The notes: generated by a model from the sequence alone, not told the origin. Shown: positions 28,095-37,468, counted from the first letter of the stretch. The stretch is 64,000 bases of DNA from Oceanirhabdus sp. W0125-5 (GCF_027938815.1 NZ_CP115913.1:1-64000), one strand, 5' to 3'. Numbers and translations are program-made.

Positions 28095-29252
28095 CTATAT
28101 AGGAATTTCTATCTCTATGGTTGTCCCAATATTCAACTGTGAAAATACACTCACCCTACCCTTTAAAGCTTCTACTCTATATTTCATATTTGATAACCCA
28201 AATCCAAAATTTATATGTTCATTTCCTATGCCAAAATCTTTTATCTTTAAGATTATGTTCTTATCATCATTTTTTATCGTTATTTCAAAATTATTGCTTT
28301 CTCCATGTCTTATTCCATTAGTTAATCCCTCTTGAATTGCTCTATATAAAGCATTCTGTATCTGCGTATTAATTTCAGGAATATCACCAACATAGGTGTC
28401 TATCTTAACATCGCTTGATTTTTCAGTTTCACTCACCAATCTTTTAATAGAAGAAATAAATTCTTCATCTTCCCTATCTGATTTTAAATCTTTGATAGAT
28501 AACCGAATATCCTTTAACCCCTTTCTTACCTGATTCTGAACTATCTCTAATCGCCCCTTAGCCTCTTTCTTATCCTTTTCAATCAATCTAATACATACCT
28601 CAAGCTGAACTAAGGCAGTTGTAAGTGTATGTCCAACTGCATCATGTATCTCTCCAGCTAATCTATTTCTCTCTTTTAATACTACTACCTCTTCTCTAAT
28701 ATCCATTGTTTCTTGCATCTTACCATATGCAAATTTTAATTCCTCACTCTTTCTTTTAAGTTCATTTGAGAGTTGTTCAAATCTACTCTTTTGCTCTATT
28801 TGATTTTTTAATAAAAATATAAATGTATAAACAAAATAGAACTGAACTATTATTGGAAGTATCATGGTTAATTCAAAGTTCTCAGTTTTCATATATGCTA
28901 TTGATAATGTTAAAATAAAATTTCCACATACAAATACTATTCCAAACTTAGTTGAATAACTGATAATTGTTACCCCTAATATAATAAAAATATATATCAT
29001 AGCTACTCCTGTTACATCTATATATAAAGCTAGATAAACAATCAAAGTTGCTAAAACTAATACTATATTTTCTATAATCCTACCCTTTTCTGTTTTTGCA
29101 ATCATACTATAATATCCTATACTAAATGCAATCATTAATGAAAGTATTGTCATTAATACTCTATTATCATTATTTATAATCATATATATACTTGTTAAAA
29201 TAAGTGCTACATAAACAATTTTCTTCAATCTCTTATGGTCAATCAAATCCAT
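28095..29252 (-). CDS. NarL-type sensor histidine kinase
   Basis: A protein of 385 residues. The first 160 residues hold five to six membrane helices with almost no extracellular domain, so the signal is probably sensed within the membrane (DesK/LiaS-like). A coiled coil is followed by the HisKA_3 box ('ERNRLAGEIHDAVGHTLTT', phospho-acceptor His) and an ATPase domain with 'GLTNGIRHGES' (N box) and 'DFGIGNEHINFGFGLSNM' (G boxes). It phosphorylates the response regulator encoded directly downstream. Confidence 0.93.
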   Translation of the reverse strand: MDLIDHKRLKKIVYVALILTSIYMIINNDNRVLMTILSLMIAFSIGYYSMIAKTEKGRIIENIVLVLATLIVYLALYIDVTGVAMIYIFIILGVTIISYSTKFGIVFVCGNFILTLSIAYMKTENFELTMILPIIVQFYFVYTFIFLLKNQIEQKSRFEQLSNELKRKSEELKFAYGKMQETMDIREEVVVLKERNRLAGEIHDAVGHTLTTALVQLEVCIRLIEKDKKEAKGRLEIVQNQVRKGLKDIRLSIKDLKSDREDEEFISSIKRLVSETEKSSDVKIDTYVGDIPEINTQIQNALYRAIQEGLTNGIRHGESNNFEITIKNDDKNIILKIKDFGIGNEHINFGFGLSNMKYRVEALKGRVSVFSQLNIGTTIEIEIPI

Positions 29253-29403
29253 TTATTATACCACCTCGCTATATTTTGGTATTCCTAACTCTTAAGGATT
29301 ATATCATATTCACTATTTATTTTACATCAAATTAAATATATGGTAAATTTTAATAAGGAAAGTATTCAATATATAAAATAATTAAATGAAAGGGTTGATT
29401 AAT

Positions 29404-29760
29404 ATGAAAGATAATAAATGGATATTTTTATCTGCCTTGCTCCTATCTTGTTCAATAGTATTCAGTAGTATTTACCTTGGGAATTCAATAAAAACTACTT
29501 CTACCCCTGTAAATACTGAGCCTGTTGAAACCAAAATATCATCACCTGATTTACTTACCAAAGAAGAAGCAGCAGCGTATCTTAACCTATCTGATACTAT
29601 GTTTAATCTTATTCTAAAAAATGAAGAAGAAGATAAGTCTGGACGCCGTTCATATCCAACTCATAAATATATACATTCACTAAATTTATATGGACAAGAA
29701 TATTTTAGTATAAAACAGCTTGATCAATGGATAGAATATCATCTGTATAATGAATTTTAA
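29404..29760 (+). CDS. Membrane-anchored protein with an excisionase-like HTH
   Basis: A protein of 118 residues. One hydrophobic helix at about 6-26 anchors it, then a linker, then a MerR/excisionase-like helix-turn-helix ('LLTKEEAAAYLNLSDTMFNLIL'...'YFSIKQLDQWIEYHL'). An HTH of this kind placed outside the membrane is more likely a protein-binding module than a DNA binder, but the topology is inferred. The start at 29404 has AAAGGG nine bases upstream. It ends at a bidirectional terminator. Confidence 0.7.
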   Translation: MKDNKWIFLSALLLSCSIVFSSIYLGNSIKTTSTPVNTEPVETKISSPDLLTKEEAAAYLNLSDTMFNLILKNEEEDKSGRRSYPTHKYIHSLNLYGQEYFSIKQLDQWIEYHLYNEF

Positions 29761-29761
29761 C

Positions 29762-29810
29762 AGAAATAGGCTATATATTTGATTAATAATCAAATATATA
29801 GCCTATTTCT
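29762..29810. terminator. Near-perfect 49-base palindrome, bidirectional terminator
   Basis: AGAAATAGGCTATATATTTG and its complement form a stem of more than 20 bp around TTAATAA. It separates the convergent HTH and pseudouridine-synthase genes. Confidence 0.85.
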
Positions 29811-30642
29811 TATTCTAAGTAAGAACCTTCTTCAGTCTTAGTAGATTTTGAAACCATTTTATTTATAGTATCCATCTCTTCTTTTGTAAGATATCTCCAC
29901 TTCCCTGCAGGTAAGTTTTCTAAAGTTACATTCATGATTCGTACTCGTTTAAGTTTTGTAACATTATATCCTAGATACTCACACATTCTTCTTATCTGTC
30001 TATTAAGTCCTTGAGTTAAAATTATAGTAAATACAAATTTACTTTCTCTTTTCACAAAACATTCTTGTGTTACTGTACCTAAAATAGGTATACCATTTCT
30101 CATCTTATCGATAAATTGAGGTGTTATTGGTTTATCTACAGTAACAACATATTCCTTTTCATGCTGATTTCCAGCTCTTAAAATCTTATTAACTATATCC
30201 CCATCATTAGTTAGAAATATAAGCCCCTCTGATGGTTTATCTAACCTTCCAATAGGAAATATTCTTTTGGGATGATTAATAAAATCTACTATATTCCCCT
30301 TAACTTTATGCTCTGTGGTACATGTGATCCCTACTGGCTTGTTTAAAGCAATATAGATAGGTTCTTCTTTAGATTTCAATGTTTTTCCGTTTACTATAAC
30401 CTTATCTTTCACAGTAACCTTAGTTCCCATCTCTGCTTTCACACCATTTACTGTCACTTTACCTTGTTCAATAAACTTATCTGCTTCTCTTCTGGAACAA
30501 ATACCTGTACTGCTTATGAATTTATTTAATCTGATCTCTCCAGTGGTACTTGTTATTTGCTCAGTATTTCCTCTTTCACTTGGTTTTTTTTATTTATATG
30601 TGGTTTATTTTTATTTTTCATTGAGTTATTATTCTTTTTCAT
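29810..30642 (-). CDS. rluF: RluF-like 23S rRNA pseudouridine synthase, frame broken in a poly-A tract
   Basis: The catalytic domain contains '[20 protein letters not shown]' with the active Asp, and the N-terminus carries an S4 RNA-binding domain ('[21 protein letters not shown]'). RluF-type enzymes make pseudouridine in 23S rRNA. The real start is the ATG at 30642, preceded by AAGGAAGG, but that frame meets a run of eight A (T8 at 30584-30591 on the plus strand) after about 18 codons; one more A would join it to the S4 frame without any stop. Without slippage only a frame from about 30457, lacking most of S4, is open. It may be phase-variable, rescued by slippage on the A-run, or a true mutation or sequencing error. 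Confidence 0.75.
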
Positions 30643-30845
30643 TGAATACCTTCCTTAAGTAATATACATTAGTATTTATAATTACTAATAATAAATATAC
30701 CATATTAAATAAAAAATAAGAAATACTATCTTAATTACCTTTAAATCAAGACTTGAAAAACCAATTGCTTTCTAATAAAATATTATGAATATGGTTAATC
30801 TAATCATTAGACTATTTTATGTGAAAAATTCAGGAGGCTTTAATA

Positions 30846-31391
30846 ATGAATCTAAAAAAGATAATAGCTTTAACTATAACGTTAGTAATAGGAACTGTAG
30901 CTTTTGCAGGGTGTGAAAAAACAAATAATAACACTCTTAACAAAGAAAAGGCAAAAGTTGAAAATACTGAAAAGGAAAATAATAAAAAGGAAAATACCGA
31001 AAAAAATAATACTCAAAATAAAGATAGTGAAGAAAATATAGGAAAAGAAGATGGTGAATCTGAGAAAGTTGGAGAATCAGATACTGACTCAGATAAAAAT
31101 GATTCTACCAAAGATAAAGACGAACCTATAAAAAAGTATGACTCAGTAGCTAAAATAGAACCTTTAACTTTTGGAGCTAATGTCACTGTAACTTGTAAAG
31201 ACCCAGAAGTAGCTGCTTACAGAGTGCACTCTGAAATAGATGGAAATGTTGAACCTATTCAAGAGGATAAAGCTCCAATAGGAGAAGCTGCTTTGATCTT
31301 CCCAGCAAAAGAAGGTCAAGAAGTAATTATTATTTTCTTTGATGCTAATGGTGCTTTTTTAGGAGAAAGTAGAACAACTTTAGTAATCTAA
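30846..31391 (+). CDS. Lipoprotein with charged low-complexity linker
   Basis: A protein of 181 residues. A lipoprotein signal ends at Cys near residue 22 ('VIGTVAFAGC'). Residues 25-95 are almost entirely Lys, Glu, Asn, Asp and Ser (a flexible spacer), followed by a C-terminal beta-rich domain of about 85 residues. No family is recognised. CAGGAGG lies before the ATG. Confidence 0.75.
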   Translation: MNLKKIIALTITLVIGTVAFAGCEKTNNNTLNKEKAKVENTEKENNKKENTEKNNTQNKDSEENIGKEDGESEKVGESDTDSDKNDSTKDKDEPIKKYDSVAKIEPLTFGANVTVTCKDPEVAAYRVHSEIDGNVEPIQEDKAPIGEAALIFPAKEGQEVIIIFFDANGAFLGESRTTLVI

Positions 31392-31413
31392 TTGTGTAAT
31401 TCTCAAAAATTTA

Positions 31414-31456
31414 CCTCTTAAATAAACTCATATTTGTTTATTTAAGAGGTTCTTTA
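31414..31456. terminator. Bidirectional terminator
   Basis: CCTCTTAAATAAAC/GTTTATTTAAGAGG stem of 14 bp, then TTCTTT. It serves the lipoprotein gene and the convergent acetyltransferase gene. Confidence 0.85.
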
Positions 31457-31462
31457 TTGTAT

Positions 31463-31963
31463 CTATTTAACTTCAAATCTCTGCATAATACACTCAAAAC
31501 CATCATCAACAATAGATTTTTCTTTAAATTCTATTTGGTTAGCATGATAGAATCCTTTCCAAAAGTTTACCGCTAACTTATTATCTACTAATTGCTCAAC
31601 TAAATAGATTCCTTTAAAAGAATCTAATAATTTTTTTATTGAAGTTGACCCAATTCCCTTTCTTCTATATCCCTTTAATATGAAAAATTCATTTATCATA
31701 TAATCAATATTCTTTGGAACATATTTTCCAGAGTTTAAAAGAATAAATCCAATATATTCATCATCATACTTTATGAAAAAAGGTTTAAGATCCTCTTGTG
31801 AAAAATATAAATCCATCCCATCATATTTGAATTTTCCATCTTCACTAATTTTTAAATCATCAGCAAACTCTGAAAGGTCATGTAAATAATAACTCATTAA
31901 GTTTTCTAATTTAGATTTTGATTCTAATATCACTGGTATTAATTCCACTTTATCTATGTTCAT
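31463..31963 (-). CDS. GNAT-family N-acetyltransferase
   Basis: A protein of 166 residues. The acetyl-CoA binding motif appears as 'FFILKGYRRKGIGSTSIKKLL', with the preceding beta strand 'YIGFILLNSGKY' and a final 'ANQIEFKEKSI' strand. The acceptor cannot be predicted. The ATG at 31963 has GGGGGA eight bases upstream; the longer frame to 31978 is unlikely. Confidence 0.85.
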   Translation of the reverse strand: MNIDKVELIPVILESKSKLENLMSYYLHDLSEFADDLKISEDGKFKYDGMDLYFSQEDLKPFFIKYDDEYIGFILLNSGKYVPKNIDYMINEFFILKGYRRKGIGSTSIKKLLDSFKGIYLVEQLVDNKLAVNFWKGFYHANQIEFKEKSIVDDGFECIMQRFEVK

Positions 31964-32050
31964 TTTTAATTCCCCCATTTGTATATTCTTCTAAAAAAAT
32001 CTTATCAAATATACCCTATAGGTTCAATTTCATAAACAATTCGGAATTAA

Positions 32051-32329
32051 TTATGAGCATAACATATTTTGTTGTCTTACTATCCGTCTTATACTCTGTT
32101 CTGATAGATAGTACTCTTTTGCTAATCCTTTGATGGTCCTTCCTTGATTAAATCTATTATAAATCTCAAGGTTTCTCTTTTTAAATTCATCTTTTATACC
32201 ATTTTTTTCTCCCCAAGATTTTTGATTACTATTTTTCCTTGGGATATAAATATATTCTCCATCTACATATTCTTGAATTATATTTATTACCTCTTCTGGT
32301 AACACATTTTCCGCCTTGATATGTTTCAT
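32051..32329 (-). CDS. CD3324-family small DNA-binding-like protein
   Basis: A protein of 92 residues that begins MKHIKAENVLPEEVI, has a middle part rich in 'YIPRKN', 'SWGEKNGIK' and ends with an HTH-like segment ('GRTIKGLAKEYYLSEQSIRRIV'). This layout is that of the CD3324 family of Clostridia, related to Mor-type activators; its function is not established. AGGAGGAG precedes the ATG at 32329; the longer frame to 32395 is rejected. Confidence 0.8.
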   Translation of the reverse strand: MKHIKAENVLPEEVINIIQEYVDGEYIYIPRKNSNQKSWGEKNGIKDEFKKRNLEIYNRFNQGRTIKGLAKEYYLSEQSIRRIVRQQNMLCS

Positions 32330-32510
32330 TTCTCTGCTCCTCCTAATTAATTTTATTAAGATTGAAGCAAAGACTACCAAAAGGTCATATATCAACTATT
32401 TCTATTAGGCTCCAAGCAAAGTATTGCTCACTGACATTCTGTAGTCTTTGCTAGGAGCAAACTTTAAAATTTGAATATATTCTAAATTTTTTCATATATC
32501 CCTCTCCCTT

Positions 32511-32518
32511 CTAAATTA
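32511..32518 (+). repeat. Target-site duplication of the IS, left copy (CTAAATTA)
   Basis: CTAAATTA directly abuts the left inverted repeat. The same eight bases directly follow the right inverted repeat at 34308-34315. Confidence 0.85.
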
Positions 32519-32670
32519 GGTATTGTCAAAAGTTTTAATGGTACTTCCGACGTAACCCCTTTATTTTCAATACTTTATCTATATTAGACTTGCCCCCTCC
32601 CTCTAAAGGTGTTAATTTTAGTTTGCGAAAAGAAAATATATCACCAAAGATAAGGAGGCAAGCTTTTAAC

Positions 32671-34086
32671 ATGATTAATTCATTTTTAGTTTTGTATATT
32701 GTTTTTCTTAAACAAGTTATAAACCTACTAATTATTTTATTGACCGGAAAAGGACTTAATAAGATTCCCAACTCGGATCCTTTAAATAAACCTTTCAGAG
32801 ACTTCCAAATAGATGATAAGCCAATAATCGTGAAACCTGAAAGGTTTAATTACACAGAACTCCTAGCGGAGCACCATAAACTTAAAGGCAAGCAATTAGC
32901 TCCTGTTAGACCTCAAAAAGGACGTTCTCACGTAGATTCTAAAATCAGCTGTCCTAAATGTTCTGCTCCAAATATTTATCTATACGATAATAATGGTGGA
33001 CGAGGACAATGTAAATGCAAAGTTTGTTCCACTAAATTTAATCCTAAAAACCTTTATGATAAACAGGTAAGGTTTAAGTGTCCCCATTGTAATAAATTTC
33101 TAGATAGCATAAAAAATCGTAGTAATTTTACCATTTACAAATGCAGAAATAACAACTGTTCTTTTTATAAAAATAACCTAAAGTCTATGACAAAAGAGGA
33201 ACGTCAAGCATTTAAAGAAAAACCCTATGATACTAAAGTTAGATATATATTTAGAGAATTTGATTTTGATTTAGCCTCTCTAAAGGGCGATAGTCCTGTG
33301 CAAAGTAACATCTCATTATCTAAGATGTATTCCTCATCTCATGTATTTGGCTTGATAATGACTTACTACGTAAATTACGGACTATCTTCAAGAAAAACAG
33401 CAGCCATAATGAGAGAAGTTCATGGTGTAAAGATATCGCATCAAACTGTTTTAAACTATGCAGAAGCTGCTTCAGTTTTGCTAAAACCAATGTTGGACAA
33501 CTATCCATACAATCCAACAGAATCTATATGTGGTGACGAAACATACATTAAGGTTAATGGTAAATGGAACTATATATGTTTCTTCTTTGATGCTGTTAAA
33601 AAGATAATTCTCTCGTATAGAGTTTCGCCTCATCGCGATACTTTCTTAGCTTGTAGAGCCATCTACGATGTTATCACTAAGTACGAAAAGCTTCCTGATA
33701 GCCTTAAACTAGTAGTCGATGGCAATCCAATATATCTGTTAGCAGAAGTTTTCTTCGCTAATAATGATATTAATTTCGATATCGTACAAGTAATTGGACT
33801 TACAAATGATGATGAAGTTTCTGCTGAATATCGTCCTTTAAAACAGATTATTGAACGATTAAACAGAACCTTTAAGAGAAGCTATAAGACTACTAATGGC
33901 TACAATAGCTCAAATGGCTCTATAACTCATATAATTCTTTTTTGTACATACTTCAATTTCTTGAAACCTCATGCAAGCTTAGAACAAAAAGTTCCTGTAA
34001 TAATTCCAGAACTTGAAGAGTTGGAAACCATGCCTGCACGTTGGTGCAAATTAATGAAATTAGCTGAGTCATACTGCCAATCTTAA
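32671..34086 (+). CDS. DDE transposase with two zinc ribbons
   Basis: A protein of 471 residues. The N-terminus has a hydrophobic stretch, then two zinc ribbons ('CPKCSAPN'...'CKCKVC' and 'CPHCNKF'...'CRNNNC'), an HTH-like region ('YGLSSRKTAAIMREVHGVKISHQTVLNY') and an IS6/IS240-type catalytic core: Asp in 'CGDETYIKVNGKW', Asp in 'KLVVDGNP', Glu in 'LKQIIERLNRTFK'. It moves the surrounding element. The ATG at 32671 follows AAGGAGG at 12 bases; a longer TTG frame starts at 32590. All catalytic residues are intact. Confidence 0.92.
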   Translation: MINSFLVLYIVFLKQVINLLIILLTGKGLNKIPNSDPLNKPFRDFQIDDKPIIVKPERFNYTELLAEHHKLKGKQLAPVRPQKGRSHVDSKISCPKCSAPNIYLYDNNGGRGQCKCKVCSTKFNPKNLYDKQVRFKCPHCNKFLDSIKNRSNFTIYKCRNNNCSFYKNNLKSMTKEERQAFKEKPYDTKVRYIFREFDFDLASLKGDSPVQSNISLSKMYSSSHVFGLIMTYYVNYGLSSRKTAAIMREVHGVKISHQTVLNYAEAASVLLKPMLDNYPYNPTESICGDETYIKVNGKWNYICFFFDAVKKIILSYRVSPHRDTFLACRAIYDVITKYEKLPDSLKLVVDGNPIYLLAEVFFANNDINFDIVQVIGLTNDDEVSAEYRPLKQIIERLNRTFKRSYKTTNGYNSSNGSITHIILFCTYFNFLKPHASLEQKVPVIIPELEELETMPARWCKLMKLAESYCQS

Positions 34087-34169
34087 TATCGCATTATTTT
34101 AAAATCGACCTATATCATAGGTTTATTTGCCATACCCTTTTTTAGAATCACACATCCCTTTCGGGATAA

Positions 34170-34250
34170 AAAATAGCAATCATTTTAATTTCTCGGAGAG
34201 AAATATCCAACATTCTCAATTCTCAACTCTCAATTCTCAATTAAATAATC
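34170..34250. repeat. Dispersed repeat, partial copy inside the insertion sequence
   Basis: ATTTCTC-GGA-GAGAAAT hairpin followed by a run of CTCAATT units, the same pair of blocks found at 7083-7330 and 63585-63850. Confidence 0.65.
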
Positions 34251-34307
34251 TTCTTGTTTTTAAATCCTTATATCCCATATCAATTTTCATATACTTTTGA
34301 CACTACC

Positions 34308-34315
34308 CTAAATTA
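34308..34315 (+). repeat. Target-site duplication of the IS, right copy (CTAAATTA)
   Basis: Direct repeat of 32511-32518, immediately outside the right inverted repeat. Confidence 0.85.
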
Positions 34316-34333
34316 TAAATATATTTAATTATA

Positions 34334-35335
34334 TTATTTACTAGCTACTATCACACAATATTCAACCTTAGTATCTTGAATTGGAAATCCATCAATCTGT
34401 GCACCTTCTAATATTTTTCCTTTAGGTGTTGGCTTTATTTCAGCTATAAAGGAATTTTGAATTTCACTGTTCCAATTATCTCTTCTAAATGTAACAGCTG
34501 CACGCTCTTTAGTTGCATAGTCAGTACTACTGTATTTATCCATCAACTCCATATGTATCTTATCATCTTCTTCTATTAACTGCATAACAGACATGAATTT
34601 CCCTTTAGTTATTCTGTTCATTTCATCGATAACATTCCCAGGATTCTCAACATTTTGTATTCCCAAATTACTAGTCATTATTTCGATTGAATTATTTTTA
34701 AAAGGAGTTTTTCTAGCATCAAAAGCGATTAAACTTAATCTATCATATAATCCTTTAATTTTAAAGTATTCCCTGTTTCTCTCAAGAATTGTAGGACTAA
34801 AATCAGTTGCTATTATGTAATTGTTAGTATCTTGAATCATCTCTTCCACAAGATACCCTTTGCCACTGGCTATATCTACAATAGTATGATCATCATTGTC
34901 TATATTCTTAATTACAAATTCTCTCTGACTCTTCCATCCATCAATATACTCTTGTGTATATATCTTTTCCATTGCGTTTTTAAACATCCTTGAACTGCCT
35001 TCATAATTTTCCTTCATTTCAAGGTATGCTGCTTTATACCAATAGTCAGCTCCATTTAACTCTTCTTCTGGTGTTGTCATCATCTCTTTATATATATCAG
35101 GATTCTCCTTAAAATATTTTTCCAAACCGCTTTCACCTTTTTCCCATAGGTCATTTCTAGGTAAATCTGGTGTTAAAAACACTGCAATTTCATCCCTTAC
35201 TTCATAATCCCCCTTACATTTTGAACAGATTATCTCTGCATTGATAATTCTCTGTGCAGATTCTTCTTTAATATCCCAAATTAATTCGCCATGACACAAC
35301 GGACATTCAAGCATATCAATATGTTTCTTGTGCAT
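34334..35335 (-). CDS. SAM-dependent methyltransferase with Trm112-like zinc N-terminus
   Basis: A protein of 333 residues. Residues 1-55 form a zinc-ribbon of the Trm112/YcaR type ('LECPLCHGEL'...'CSKCKGDYEV'). The methyltransferase fold follows ('TIVDIASGKGYLVEEM' binds SAM, then 'IIATDFSP' and 'ILERNREYF'). This arrangement is like RlmA-type or small-molecule methyltransferases; the substrate is unknown. GGGGGAG lies before the ATG at 35335. It sits beside the insertion sequence, which ends 18 bases after its stop. Confidence 0.85.
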   Translation of the reverse strand: MHKKHIDMLECPLCHGELIWDIKEESAQRIINAEIICSKCKGDYEVRDEIAVFLTPDLPRNDLWEKGESGLEKYFKENPDIYKEMMTTPEEELNGADYWYKAAYLEMKENYEGSSRMFKNAMEKIYTQEYIDGWKSQREFVIKNIDNDDHTIVDIASGKGYLVEEMIQDTNNYIIATDFSPTILERNREYFKIKGLYDRLSLIAFDARKTPFKNNSIEIMTSNLGIQNVENPGNVIDEMNRITKGKFMSVMQLIEEDDKIHMELMDKYSSTDYATKERAAVTFRRDNWNSEIQNSFIAEIKPTPKGKILEGAQIDGFPIQDTKVEYCVIVASK

Positions 35336-35447
35336 TATGCACTCCCCCTTTAAGTAAAAGATAACTAATCCCATTTTATTCTATAACTTAGTATTTCTAC
35401 ATATATCAATTTTTTCCTTTAGGTTCTGAAATATCCTTCTATAATAT

Positions 35448-35480
35448 CCCACAACAATCCCACAATCTTCACACAGCTTT
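35448..35480 (+). promoter_or_regulatory. Triple direct repeat, possible OmpR-type regulator site
   Basis: CCCACAACAAT, CCCACAATCTT and CACACAGCTTT follow each other with an exact 11-base period, upstream of the operon that encodes an OmpR-type regulator. Tandem sites on one face of the helix are usual for this family. Inference only. Confidence 0.4.
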
Positions 35481-35591
35481 CTGGTAGAATAGAAATCTAA
35501 AGACTTTTATAATATATTTATAAAGATATCTTTTATAAAATCAAATTAGTTAGAAAAATATACTAGATAAGACTTTAAGGAAGTGATTAAC

Positions 35592-36788
35592 TTGAAAAAT
35601 ATTCAAAAATATCGTTTTGGAATTCAGATTTTATGTTTAATATTATCAATAGTAGGCTTTTTTTATAACTTTAAAATAACAATGTTAGTTATTATGGGCT
35701 TAACACTTTTAAGTGGTGTATTTTATTGTGGTTGGATTTGTCCATTTGGGTTCCTGCAAGATACATTCAGTAAATTAGGAAATATTTTAGGTATTAAAAA
35801 GAAAAAAATGCCCGCCTCTTTACAAAGAATTTTTGTTTACAGTAGATATATGATTTTTATCATTGTAGCCTTTATTGGATTAGATATTATCTATTCAATA
35901 ATGTCATACGATCCTAGGACAAGCTTTGGTAATATGTTGTTAGGTACTATGCCATCTATGGGTGCATTTAGTGTGATTTGTTTATTCATAATTGTTTCCC
36001 TATTCTTTGATAGACCTTTCTGTAATTATTTTTGTTATGAAGGTGGTAAGTATGGGATTATGGGCTTCTTTAGAATATTTACAATTAAAAGAAATGAGTC
36101 TAAATGTGTTAACTGTAAAAAATGTGACAACACTTGTCCAATGAATATTCAAGTATCAAAATGTACTAATTTAAGCTCACCTCAATGTATTAACTGTTTT
36201 CAGTGCATTTCAAGCTGTCCTGTTAAAGGTACTCTTGAATACGGTAAAGTTAATTTCACAAAAAAAGAAAAGAATAGATATTTCTCAATGATTGGAGTAG
36301 CATTAATTTTAATGGCAGCTTTCTTTGCATATAATATTCTTAATGGAATTAATCCTTTAGAAAGAAAAGAACATTCTAATATTACTAATGAAGTTCTAGC
36401 TACTGAACCATCTAACTCAACATCGCAAGATGTTGAATCACCTTCATCTAATGATGAACCTGCGTCTAATGATGAAATTGAAAAAACTGAAGAAGCAATA
36501 GAAATTTCAGGTGACGCAGCTGGTATTCCTGATGGTATATACACTGGTACTGGTAAAGGCTTTAGAGGTCCAATTACGGTTGAAGTAACAGTTAAAGATC
36601 AACAAATCACATCTGTAGAAGTAATTGACCACAGAGATGATATGAAATGGTATAATAGAGCAAATGCCGTTATTCCCGATAGTATTGTAGAGAATCAAAG
36701 TACTGATATTGACCTTGTAAGTGGTGCAACCTATTCATCTATAGGTATAAGAGATGGTGTTAAAGATGCTCTAGAAAATGCAAAATAG
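35592..36788 (+). CDS. NapH/RnfG-like membrane ferredoxin with FMN-binding domain
   Basis: A protein of 398 residues. The NapH-type membrane part (five to six helices) carries 'CGWICPFGFLQ' and 'CNYFCYEGGKYG'. Two 4Fe-4S clusters follow ('CVNCKKCDNTCPM', 'CINCFQCISSCP' near 175-210), then a further helix, a Ser/Glu-rich linker and a C-terminal FMN-binding domain whose 'SGATYSS' is the covalent flavin threonine motif. It is a probable membrane electron-transfer protein. The start is TTG at 35592 with AAGGA upstream, or GTG at 35583. It forms an operon with the two-component system that follows. Confidence 0.87.
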   Translation: MKNIQKYRFGIQILCLILSIVGFFYNFKITMLVIMGLTLLSGVFYCGWICPFGFLQDTFSKLGNILGIKKKKMPASLQRIFVYSRYMIFIIVAFIGLDIIYSIMSYDPRTSFGNMLLGTMPSMGAFSVICLFIIVSLFFDRPFCNYFCYEGGKYGIMGFFRIFTIKRNESKCVNCKKCDNTCPMNIQVSKCTNLSSPQCINCFQCISSCPVKGTLEYGKVNFTKKEKNRYFSMIGVALILMAAFFAYNILNGINPLERKEHSNITNEVLATEPSNSTSQDVESPSSNDEPASNDEIEKTEEAIEISGDAAGIPDGIYTGTGKGFRGPITVEVTVKDQQITSVEVIDHRDDMKWYNRANAVIPDSIVENQSTDIDLVSGATYSSIGIRDGVKDALENAK

Positions 36789-36805
36789 AAAATGTGGTGA
36801 TAAAT

Positions 36806-37468
36806 ATGAAACGTATCTATCTAGTTGAGGATGAAAGACCTCTAGCAAATCTGTTAGTATCATATCTAACAGATGCTGACTATAATGTAACTACCTTTAA
36901 TAATGGACTAGATGCCAAAAATGCTATTTTAGAAAAACCTGATCTCTGGGTACTTGATATTATGCTTCCTGGTATGGATGGTTATTCCTTGATTAAAGCT
37001 ATTAAAACAGCCACTCCAGAAATCCCTGTGATATTCATGTCAGCTAGAAGTGCAGAGCTTGATCGTGTAATTGGTCTTGAAATGGGAAGTGATGACTATT
37101 TACCTAAGCCTTTTCTTCCACGTGAATTGGTCTTAAGAGCGAATCGTATTTTGAAAACCTCTAATACTAAACAAGGATCAATAATTGTTCCATTAGGACC
37201 TTATTCCTTCAATAGACAAAGAAGGATAATAATAAATGGTAATGAAGAAATAACCTTAACAGTTAAAGAATATGATTTATTAGAATTTCTTATAAATAAC
37301 CACGCTAAGGCTATTAGTAGAACCCAAATCATTGATGGTGTATGGGGAACAGATTATTTTGGTTCTGAAAGAGTTGTAGACGATACTCTAAGACGTTTAA
37401 GAAAAAAAGCCCCTGAACTGCCTTTAGAAACAATATATGGGTACGGTTACATACTCACATTGGAGTGA
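36806..37468 (+). CDS. OmpR-family response regulator
   Basis: A protein of 220 residues with a receiver domain ('YLVEDERPLANLL', phospho-acceptor in 'LWVLDIMLPGMDGYS', 'FMSARS', 'YLPKPFLPREL') and a C-terminal winged helix ('ITLTVKEYDLLEFLINNHAKAISRTQII' and 'VDDTLRRLRKK'). It begins 17 bases after the ferredoxin/FMN gene and ends five bases before the kinase gene, so all three are co-transcribed. It may act on the triple repeat at 35448. Confidence 0.93.
   Translation: MKRIYLVEDERPLANLLVSYLTDADYNVTTFNNGLDAKNAILEKPDLWVLDIMLPGMDGYSLIKAIKTATPEIPVIFMSARSAELDRVIGLEMGSDDYLPKPFLPRELVLRANRILKTSNTKQGSIIVPLGPYSFNRQRRIIINGNEEITLTVKEYDLLEFLINNHAKAISRTQIIDGVWGTDYFGSERVVDDTLRRLRKKAPELPLETIYGYGYILTLE

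Larger units (their letters stand above)
32519..34307 (+). mobile_element. Complete insertion sequence of 1789 bp, DDE transposase (IS6-like)
   Basis: The ends are inverted repeats (GGTATTGTCAAAAGT left; right end, read inward, GGGTAGTGTCAAAAGT) flanked by an 8-bp direct repeat CTAAATTA. The single gene encodes a DDE transposase. The 8-bp duplication and DDE pattern fit the IS6/IS240 type, although the element is about twice the classical length because the transposase carries an extra zinc-ribbon N-terminus. The tail (34087-34292) contains a partial copy of the dispersed repeat. The preserved duplication suggests recent insertion. Confidence 0.85.

Noticed and set aside
34087..34292. Second gene in the insertion sequence tail
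   Set aside because: No frame with a start; the stretch is dispersed repeat plus AT-rich sequence.
36200..36698. Minus-strand frames inside the ferredoxin/FMN gene
   Set aside because: They lie opposite a gene with clear motifs and have no ribosome site.
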